From Bubalus kerabau (Eukaryota > Chordata > Mammalia > Artiodactyla > Bovidae), in NCBI RefSeq assembly GCF_029407905.1, contig NC_073624.1, positions 118,730,001 to 118,794,000 of the forward strand: a DNA stretch of 64,000 bases, read 5' to 3'. Below the pieces are notes generated by a model, which was not told the origin of the DNA, ran no database searches, and saw only the letters and a program-made list of their open reading frames with translations. Below, one piece after another: positions 56,111 to 64,000 of this stretch; the first letter of the stretch is position 1, and every line of letters begins with the position of its first letter. A program made the translations under genes and the position numbers.

Positions 56111-58187
56111 AGCCACCTGTCTAGTATGAATTTACTTTTTTGGAAGACCAGCAAGATAGAAATGGTGGTTAGGATGAAGTGGAAAAGGAGAGTGGCAATT
56201 TGTAGATAAGGATTTTAAAAATATTTTTAATGAATATTATAAAAGTTAAATAAAGTTTTATATCCATTTATAAAGAGGTAGTAGAATTTTTAAAAATGTG
56301 TTAGTGATTTAAACTAGGAATGATTATCTCCTATCTATCTATATCCACCCCAGTGCAGTTACCTCATTGTTAAACTTAGAGTGAATGACAACAATTTGGC
56401 TCACATGTCTTGATATTTTGTGAACTTTAAGGGTTCTTGTAGTATCCAGCATTTGTTTGTACACTGACAAGTATAAAAAGTACTTGAAGAAATTTATCAT
56501 CATGTTTCTTTTCTAATACAAATTCCTGAAAACATTTCATGTCTGGTAAGCTTATTTTCACTTTCTAATTTTTTGTGGTTTAAAACAGAAATATTTTTAA
56601 TTCTTAGATAACAATGCTGGGATAAAAATACATTTTTATAAAATATTTCAAATTTTTTCAGTTTCATCTAACTATGGGAGATATACAGTTTATCAAAACC
56701 AGTATAGTAAGAAAGTATGAGGACTATTTTAATCTATTTTTCAAGGAAGTTTAAGAATGAGATAATTTATCCTTATTTTTAAACCATAAGATTGAAAGAA
56801 TTTGGCATATCCTCACACCTGGGAGAATCTCATTAGCAAAACTTACAGTATTTGGATATAATCTAGGACAGTTGAGCTTTTCTATATGTAACTGTGACTG
56901 ATTTGACAGCAATTACTAGTATTAAAAGTTGAAATAAGCCGGACAGATGACTATAATACTTTGGTTATAAATAATGAAAAATGCACATTTTTTATTACTA
57001 GCTTGTTAATAAGTACTCCTTATTAAGAAGTACAGATGGATATATATACTAAGATGTAGATTAAGTGAAACAATGAATTATTCTTTTTTTCTTTTTGCTA
57101 GGGTTTGTGCCTACAGCTATAACCAAAAATAACATAGTCTGTGTCTTTGTAAAGCTTTTTTTTTTTTTTTTAATTTTTCCACAATGATAAACAAGAATTT
57201 AATTGATATGCTCAAAAGCATTTTGAAGAGTAAATAATTTCCATTCTTGGTAATGTCAGACGAGGTAAATCTAGACTCCATCCTACTGTGAATAACGAGG
57301 GGAAAACGGTTAAAATATGACAACAAATTTGCTTAAGAGCACTGAAAATCTAACAAGATCCTAAAAACATATAGTTCTAAGATCTGAGAAGAAAAGTAAC
57401 TCAGGTCAATGAGTAGAGTTTGGAAGGTGTTTTTGCAATAAGAACAGTATCAGTTCTGGAAGAGATGACTTTGAGGATTAGAAACCTTGAAGAGCTAAGG
57501 AAACCAATCTTACAGTACAGGGTCCATCAAGGAGAAGACACCCCTGAGAATTTTACACATGTATTGCGGGGTGCTCTGTAGAGCCTAAGTGTAGGATTCA
57601 CAATAGAGAAGGTAAATGTTGGCCAGGAATGAATCCCAGTTTTAAAATGTGACAACTCCTGATTGAATGAAGTGATCTAGAGTTGTCAAGCTCATGCTAT
57701 CTGCCACCCCTAATGATTAGAGTAGCATCCAGGCTCAAATAATATCTATAATACACCATGTAAAATTCCTGGAACTCAGCAAGACAGTCAGGTAAATGAG
57801 CAGATAAGACAGTGTCATTGAAATCTGTGTGGAACCACAGCTCCCAGAAGTGTCTCTTACTGGGAATCCTGGACAATGTAGCCCATAGCATCTCTTTTGT
57901 GATGTAGGGGGAGGACCAGGACAAGAAAACCATGGTAATGGAGAGTTGACAGTGAACCTGCTCACAATGGGACAGATTTGAACATGATTAAACTTCATTT
58001 AACACATACAGACTGCTGCACCTAATAGAGTAATTCATATTTTAAAAATCAGTTTGTAAGAATTGTATATGCGAACCATAAAGGAGGTCTCAAGCAATTT
58101 TAAAGAACTGAAATCATATGAGTAACTTCACTATCTAGAGAGAAATTAAGCTAAAAATAAGACAATTAGCAAATAATAGTTTATGTT
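56111..58187. other. Repeat-poor non-coding block, 2.1 kb
   Basis: No gene or named repeat recognised. A T run of 16 lies at 57156-57171. 57400-57960 is less AT-rich and might be unique conserved sequence or a very old repeat. Confidence 0.5.
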
Positions 58188-58332
58188 CCGGAGAAGGCAC
58201 TGGCAACCCACTCCAATACTCTCGCCTGGAAAATCCCATGACGGAGCAGCCTGGTAGGCTGCAGTCCACGGGGTAGCAAAGAGCTGGACATGACTGACAT
58301 GAGCGACTGACACTTTTACTTTCACTTTCATA
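58188..58332 (+). mobile_element. BOV-A type SINE, single monomer
   Basis: Sense monomer GGAGAAGGCACTGGCAACCC through GGGGTAGCAAAGAGCTGGAC, with a linker-like ending (CTTTTACTTTCACTTTCAT). It corresponds to the first half of BOV-A2; the second monomer and (AGC)n tail are absent. Confidence 0.85.
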
Positions 58333-58649
58333 CATGATTGCAATATACACATATACTAACACATATGGGAATAAAGTTAGTAAATGTCAGAATTCCAAGA
58401 AAACTTTAAAACATTTTAAGAGCTATTTGATGTTATAAATAAATCAAAGAATATTCCATTTGCAAGATATTTCAAAGATATTTCAAATAGCATTAATTGC
58501 AATTCCAAAAAAAGTTTCAATAGGTTTGTTTGTGTGAGTGTGTACATGTGTAAATTAAACTGTGATTATTAAATTTATATAAAAATGTAAATGGTCTAGA
58601 ATAGTCAACTCATTCATGAAAGTGATAGTTAAATCATTCATTGAACTAG
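58333..58649. other. Spacer between SINEs
   Basis: AT-rich; ATATTTCAAAGATATTTCAA is a small direct repeat near 58465. No gene. Confidence 0.5.
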
Positions 58650-58659
58650 GATAAAGGAC

Positions 58660-58849
58660 TATAGCCTGTGAGGCTCCTCTGTCCACTGAATTCCAGGCAA
58701 GAATACTGGAGTGGGTAGCCATTCCCTTCTCTAGGGGATCTTGGGTAACCATTCCCTTCTCCAGGGGAACTTCTAGACCCAAGGATCGAACCCAGGTTTC
58801 CTATATTGCATGCAGATACTTTACAATCTGAGCCGCCAGGGAAGTACAT
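58660..58849 (-). mobile_element. Bov-tA SINE with 30-bp internal duplication
   Basis: Antisense copy from TATAGCCTGTGAGGCTCCTC to the head (GAGCCGCCAGGGAAGTACAT). Target duplications GATAAAGGAC at 58650-58659 and 58850-58859. A 30-bp unit is repeated in tandem at 58713-58742 and 58743-58772 with three mismatches. Confidence 0.92.
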
Positions 58850-59125
58850 GATAAAGGACAATGTTTTTAATAAAAGACAAGAAAATTTTATCTGTATAAA
58901 AATATGAAACTTGAATATACTTTATGTTATATTTAAATATAAATACCATGAACACTACAGATTTAATTATAAATGCAAAAATAAAGTGGTACAGATACAT
59001 ACATACAGCATCTAGATTGTACTATAGTAAAATAGGTTCACAGTTTTGTGGTACTGAGCAACTAACTAGGACCAAAAAGAATCATTGAAAATAAAGAAAA
59101 ATACTGATAGGTTGCGTTTCATGAC

Positions 59126-59391
59126 TGGAGAAGGCAATGGCACCCCACTGCAGTACTCTTGCCTGGAAAATCCCATGGACGGAAGAGTCTGGTGGGCTGC
59201 AGTCCATGGGGTCGCTAAGAGTCAGACACGACCGAGCAACTTCACTTTTCACTTTCATGCATTGGAGAAGGAAATGGCAACCCACTCCAGTACTCTTGCC
59301 TGGAGAATCCCAGGGACGGTGGAGCCTGGTGGGCTGCCATCTATGGGGTCACACAGAGTCAGACACGACTGAAGAGACTTAGCAGCAGCAG
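59126..59391 (+). mobile_element. BOV-A2 SINE, complete
   Basis: Sense dimer with both monomers (GGAGAAGGCAATGGCACCCC; GGAGAAGGAAATGGCAACCC), the CACTTTTCACTTTCATGCAT linker and an (AGC)n tail. No clear target duplication. Confidence 0.94.
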
Positions 59392-59865
59392 CATTACATG
59401 AAAATTAAAAGCCATTAAATTAGAAAGAAAGCAAATCTAGCAGTGAGAAAATACTTTTGTAATACATGTAACCAACAAAGAGAGCATAGTCACTGCATAT
59501 GAATGAGTTATAAATAACTCATTAATATCAATAAGAAAATGATGAAAAATCTCCGAGGAACAAATTGTCAAAGGCACAATCAAATACTTTATAAAACAGC
59601 TCAACTGGCTCAGAAACATAGAAAAAAGTGTTTAAAAACTAATTTGATCAGAGAAATAAATACCAATTGATATCACAATAAAATACCACTGCATATGTAC
59701 TAAACTGTTAAAAAATATATAGAGAGAGTTAAGTATTAGGAAGGGTAAGGGACAAAAGGCCCACTTAAACAGTGTCAAGACTGTTAATTCATATAATCAC
59801 CAATACAGTCATATATTATGACTCAATAATTCCATTCCTAGGCCTATTTCCAATAAAACTATACA

Positions 59866-61137
59866 TCAGATCAGATCAGTCACTCAGTCGTGTCCGACTC
59901 TTTGCGACCCCATGAATCGCAACAGGCCGGGCCTCCCTGTCCATCACCAACTCCTGGAGTTCACTCAGACTCACGTCCATCGAATCAGTGATGCCATCCA
60001 GCCATCTCATCCTCTGTCGTCCCCTTCGCCTCCTGCCCCCAATACCTCCCAGCATCAGAGTCTTTTCCAATGAGTCAACTCTTCGCATGAGGTGGTCAAA
60101 GTACTGGAGTTTCAGCTTCAGCATCATTCCTTCCAAAGAAATTCCAGGGCTGATCTTCAGAATGGACTGGTTGGATCTCCTTGCAGACCAAGGGACTCTC
60201 AAGAGTCTTCTCCAACACCACAGTTCAAAAGCATCAATTCTTCGGTGCTCAGCCTTCTTCACAGTCCAACTCTCACATCCATACATGACCACAGGAAAAA
60301 CCATAGCCTTGACTAGACGAACCTTTGTTGGCAAAGTAATGTCTCTGCTTTTGAATATGCTTTCTAGGTTGGTCATAACTTTCCTTCCAAGGAGTAAGCG
60401 TCTTTTAATTTCATGGCTGTAATCACCATCTGCAGTGATTTTGGAGCCCAAAAAAATAAAGTCTGACACTGTTTCCACTGTTTCCCCATCTATTTCCCAT
60501 GAAGTGATGGGACCGGATGCCATGATCTTCATTTTCTGAATGTTGAGCTTTAAGCCAACTTTTTCACTCTCCACTTTCACTTTCATCAAGAGGCTTTTGA
60601 GTTCCTCTTCACTTTCTGCCATAAGGGTGGTGTCATCTGCATACCTGAAGTTATCAATATTTCTCCCAGGAATCTTGATTCCAGCTTGTGTTTCTTCCAG
60701 TCCAGCATTTCTCATGATGTACTCTGCATATAAGTTAAATAAACAGGTTGACAATATACAGCCTTGACATACTCCTTTTCCTATTTGGAACCAGTCTGTT
60801 GTCCATGTCCAGTTCTAACTGTTGCTTCCTGACCTGCATACAAATTTCTCAAGAGGCAGGTCAGGTGGTCTGGTATTCCCATGTCTTTCAGAATTTTCCA
60901 CAGTTTATTGTGATGCACGCAGTCAAAGGCTTTGGCATAGTTAATAAAGCCGAAATAGATGTTTTTCTGGAACTCTCTTGCTTTTTCCATGATCCAGCAG
61001 ATGTTGGCAATTTGATCTCTGGTTCCTCTGCCTTTTCTAAAACCAGCTTGAACATCAGGAAGTTCATGGTTCACATATTGCTGAAGCCTGGCTTGGAGAA
61101 TTTTGAGCATTACTTTACTAGCATGTGAGATGAGTGC
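59866..61137 (-). mobile_element. BovB LINE (1.3 kb), antisense
   Basis: Begins with a (GATCA)n tail, runs through C-terminus and palm, and ends at GCATGTGAGATGAGTGCA. It is inserted in an old L1. It is 5'-truncated but the coding region is well preserved. Confidence 0.94.
59876..60754 (-). pseudogene. BovB RT palm end and C-terminus, 292 codons open
   Basis: Minus-strand open frame from just before motif B's end (TCLFNLYAEYIMRNAGLEE) through motif C YADD (residues 38-41) to the natural C-terminus (KSRTRLSD) without a break. It is the longest intact C-terminus in the window. Upstream, 60781-61110 continues the palm (VQAGFRKGRGTRDQIANICW, FGFINYAKAFDCVHH), where motif A has Asn instead of the catalytic Asp. 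The frame changes between the two blocks, so the protein is dead. Confidence 0.87.
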
Positions 61138-61600
61138 ATACGTATAAAAAGTTTATTTAAGATTGTTCTAAGCAGTATTATTATGGATGAATATACTAAA
61201 AATAACCCAAATGTTCATCAACAGAAGAATAGATAATATTGTTTAGCATGTTCATAAAATGAAATCTACCCAACAATGAAAATAAATGAAATACAGCTTC
61301 ATGTCACAACATGAATAGATTTTACAAGCACAATAGTAGTAAAAGAACACACAAAAATTATATAATTCATGATTATGAATTGAGGACAAAAGCAGGGTAA
61401 TCTTTATGATTATTAAAGTTAGGATATTGGTCATCTTGAGTAAGATAGAGAGGATAATAATTGGTTAGAGTCAAGAGATGATCTGTGATGTGCCGATAGC
61501 ATTCTCTTTCTAGACCTGGGTGGTAGTTGCATAAATTTTCAGGTTTTATCTTGAAATGAGTTTCATATTTATTTTCTTGTACATTTTTGCTGTACATGTG

Positions 61601-61955
61601 TTTTACTTCAATTTCTAGTGTTAAGAAATTTATAAACATAGCAGTATTTCTAAAGTTGCCAACTTTAGGCATGTGTCCAAGAAAACAAGGAATTGTGGCT
61701 AATGTAAAGGGGTTTTTCTCTGTCTTTTGCATTGGAACACAAATGTGATTACAACAAGTGATTATAGAGCTAGACATGTAATTCAATGGATGATATATAA
61801 TTAAGGACTCAACAGGGGATCAAAAAAAAAAAAAAAAAGAGAGAGAAAGAAAAGTTTCTTCAGAAAATCAACACATTATAGGCAGCCAGATAGTGCTATG
61901 CAGAAAAACATGCAAGTTCAAAATCAAACCACCAATAACCATGACTTTTTATTGC
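61601..61955. other. Non-coding stretch with A run
   Basis: A run of 17 at 61822-61838 followed by GAGAGAGAAAGAAAAG. It may be the tail of the preceding old L1 or an unrelated low-complexity tract. Confidence 0.5.
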
Positions 61956-62140
61956 ATGATTTGCAGTCAAATAAATTCAAATTTAAATATTTTATAGTTA
62001 TGTGATCTTGCTCATGTCATGTTTCAATAGATTTGAGCCTCAATTTCCTCAACTGTAAAAATGCCGTGTTATATTACATAGGTGTTGTCAGAAATCAATA
62101 TAAACATATAAGAATTAGTTTAGTGTCCTGCAATTAGTAA
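61956..62140 (+). repeat. MIR SINE, sense
   Basis: TTATGTGATCTTGCTCATGT, GAGCCTCAATTTCCTCAACTG and GTAAAAATG follow the MIR core in sense, then TTAGTGTCCTGCAATTAGTA at the 3' side. Confidence 0.75.
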
Positions 62141-62235
62141 TATATAATACATAATATTTCAAGTGGTTGTAAATATTTCTGGTAAGATAATCAGAGGTTA
62201 TTCTCATTGTCATGAACATCAAATTCTTTTGGGTG

Positions 62236-62461
62236 TGTGCATGTGTGTTAAGTTGCTTCAGTTGTGTCTGACTATGTGCAACCCTATGGACTGTAGCCTG
62301 TCAGGCTCCTCTCTTCATGAGATTCTCCAGGCAAGAATACTGGAGTGGGTCGCCATGCCCTTCTCCAGGGGCTCTTCCTGACCCATGGATCAAATCCAAG
62401 TCTCCTGAGTTTTCTGCACTGCAGGTGGATTCTTTACAACTAGCACCACCTGGGAAGCCCC
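62236..62461 (-). mobile_element. Bov-tA SINE
   Basis: Antisense copy ending in the head (GCACCACCTGGGAAGCCCC). Target duplications of 10 bp with one mismatch, CTTTTGGGTG at 62226-62235 and CTTTTAGGTG at 62462-62471. A small insertion (GAGTTTTCT) lies in the tRNA-like part. Confidence 0.92.
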
Positions 62462-62631
62462 CTTTTAGGTGACACTTGCTTAATATAATGATAAAATGGA
62501 TGCTTAATATAATGATAGAGTGGAGATTCCTGCTTATAGTTCCTAATCTTCCTTTACATGGTAACTACATGTAAACACAATTCTTGAAATATCTTCATCT
62601 TGGTCTTCTGAATATCTATGCTAAAATTTAT

Positions 62632-62826
62632 ATAGTTACTCAGACGGTAAAGAGATGCTTGCAGTGCTGGAGACCCAGGTTTGATTCCTGGGTCAGGAAG
62701 TTCCCCTGGAGAAGTGGAACTACCTGCTTTAGTATTCTTGCCTGGAGAATCCCATGGACAGAAGAGCCTGACAGATTATAGTCCATGGGGTCACCAAGAG
62801 TCTAGCAAGACTGAATGATTAAGCAC
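62632..62826 (+). mobile_element. Bov-tA SINE
   Basis: Sense copy: GTTACTCAGACGGTAAAGAG head, GGTTTGATTCC box-B-like element, body CTTGCCTGGAGAATCCCATG, and tail GAATGATTAAGCACACA. Confidence 0.9.
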
Positions 62827-63011
62827 ACACTCCTTCACCAGCATTCTCTCAGTTCTCTGCCTAATTACTTCTTCTATTCTGGGTAATTGATATAAAAGAA
62901 AATCTTACATTTTGTTAGATATTAGTCTAACTCTTCTTTATACAAATGAGTACTTTTATGCTAATAAGGGGACCATCTTTCACATGAAATAATCTCCCAA
63001 CATTCAAGCAG

Positions 63012-63289
63012 TTGCTGCTGCTGCTGCTAAGTTGCTTCAGTCGTGCCCGACTCTCTGCAACACCATAGACGGCAGCCCACCAGGCTCCCCCGTCCCTGGG
63101 ATTCCCCAGGCAAGAACACTGGAGTGGGTTGCCATTTCCTTCTCCAATGCATGAAAGTGAAAAGTGAAAGTGAAGTCGCTCAGTCGTGTCCGACTCTTAG
63201 CGACCCCATGGACTGCAGTCCACCAGGCTCCTCTGTCCATGGGATTTTCCAGGCAAGAGTACTGGAGTGGGGTGCCATTGCCTTCTCCT
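63012..63289 (-). mobile_element. BOV-A2 SINE, complete
   Basis: Antisense dimer with 13-bp perfect target duplications AACATTCAAGCAG at 62999-63011 and 63290-63302. Little divergence from the other full BOV-A2 copies here. Confidence 0.96.
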
Positions 63290-63302
63290 AACATTCAAGC
63301 AG

Positions 63303-63577
63303 AGTAGACTACAAAAATGGCTTTGTGGCTGACCTCTCCTAACATCTCTAGTTTCATTTTAAATTACTCTTTCTCACTGTGCTTTGATATATGAGATATC
63401 CAGGAAAACAAGAGCATTTTTTTTTTTTTTTAAATTTTACCAACTAAGACCTGGACTCCAGGAGGTAACTTTACCAAGACCAGGAGAAGGTTGAGAGAAA
63501 ATCTTTTTAGCTAACCTTTATCTAGTATAAAACCTTTTTATACTAATGATTTATCTTATGCCCATTATTATAAGAAT
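63303..63577. other. Spacer with T run
   Basis: T run of 15 at 63417-63431; otherwise unrecognised. Confidence 0.5.
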
Positions 63578-64000
63578 AGGGAATTTAATTCAGATGACCA
63601 TTATATCTACCACCATGGGCAAGAATCCCATAGAAGAAATGGAATAGCACTTACAGTCAACAAAAAAGTCTGAAATGCAGTATTTGAATGCAACCTCAAA
63701 AAAGAATGATCTCAATTCATTTCCACGGCAAACCATTCAACATCACAGTAATCCAAGACTATGCCCCAACCTATGATGTCAAAGAAACTGAAATTGACTG
63801 GTGCTATGAAGACTTACAACATCTTCTAGAACTAATACCAAAAAAGATTTCCTTTTCATCATAGGGGATTGTAATGCAAATATACAAAGTCAAGAGATAC
63901 CCAAAGTAACAGGTAACTTTGGCCTTGGGGTACAAAATGAAGCAGGCCAAAGGCTAACAGAGTCTTGTTAAGAGAACACATTGGTAATCACAGACACACT
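63578..64000 (+). mobile_element. BovB LINE, endonuclease part, cut by window end
   Basis: Sense BovB starting at GAATTTAATTCAGATGACCA and running through the endonuclease gene (ATGGAATAGCACTTACAGTC, CATCACAGTAATCCAAGACT, GGCCTTGGGGTACAAAATGA) to the edge. Frames are broken (TAG in the AATGGAATAGCA segment). It may continue into a longer element beyond the window. Confidence 0.9.

Larger units (their letters stand above)
59455..61600 (+). mobile_element. Old L1 (L1M-like), sense, split by BovB
   Basis: Sense 3' ORF2 region before and after an inserted BovB (59866-61137): AATTCCATTCCTAGGCCTAT on the left, and CCAAATGTTCATCAACAGAA with CACAACATGAATAGATTTTA on the right. Decay is heavy and boundaries approximate. 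Confidence 0.75.

Noticed and set aside
57697..57998. Two overlapping minus-strand open frames of about 80 codons in a repeat-poor area, considered as a possible exon
   Set aside because: There is no recognisable domain, no convincing splice signals, and two competing frames of similar length. They are most likely chance frames.
52783..63289. The many short SINE-like segments as one tandem array
   Set aside because: They are separate insertions, several with their own target duplications and differing orientations.

Overview
This is ruminant nuclear DNA, most likely from a bovid. The evidence is its interspersed repeats: BovB (an RTE-clade LINE), BOV-A2 and Bov-tA SINEs (ruminant-specific families built from BovB and tRNA-like sequence), bovine-type L1 copies, and much older mammalian MIR, L2 and L1M relics. 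I find no host protein-coding exon, functional RNA gene, CRISPR array or bacterial-type operon. Nearly all open frames are decayed transposon genes or chance frames. By my hand-drawn boundaries BovB alone covers about a third of the window.

Layout. 1-2728 is the 3' part of a decayed gammaretrovirus-like endogenous retrovirus (RNase H, integrase, gutted env, polypurine tract, 3' LTR). 2729-7500 is old non-coding sequence with MIR relics, three Bov-tA copies and a short BovB. 7560-9190 is an old sense L1 carrying a Bov-tA. 9826-12668 is an antisense L1 with a 5' inversion, interrupted by a 1.9 kb BovB. BovB fragments lie at 12.7-13.6, 16.6-17.1 and 17.5-18.8 kb; the last keeps a 375-codon reverse transcriptase frame. 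19578-29617 is a nearly complete antisense bovine L1: 3' UTR, broken ORF2 and ORF1, and a 5' UTR with three 146-bp tandem units. Its ORF1 is split by a BovB with an inverted 5' arm, and that arm holds a BOV-A2.

Another BovB follows directly (29.6-31.6 kb), then a short BovB (32.5-33.3 kb), an ancient L1/L2 area, a twin-primed L1 (35.35-36.4 kb), a BovB nested inside an older opposite BovB (36.95-39.96 kb), and a 5'-truncated L1 (43.1-43.6 kb). The best-defined BovB is at 44785-47881, flanked by a perfect 15-bp target duplication. 47.9-58.2 kb is the most repeat-poor stretch, with one 1.4 kb BovB and scattered SINEs. 58-64 kb holds SINEs, an old L1 split by a BovB, a MIR, and the endonuclease part of a BovB cut by the window end.

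How the parts relate. No cellular pathway is encoded. The biology on show is retrotransposition: autonomous L1 and BovB provide endonuclease and reverse transcriptase, SINEs depend on them, and the insertions nest in a readable order. The clearest order is L1, then BovB, then BOV-A2. Three elements show the inverted-arm architecture attributed to twin priming. I saw no candidate for a new molecular system; the notable items are structural and evolutionary. Family names come from recognition without a database search, and most boundaries are good to about 5-20 bp except where a target-site duplication fixes them.
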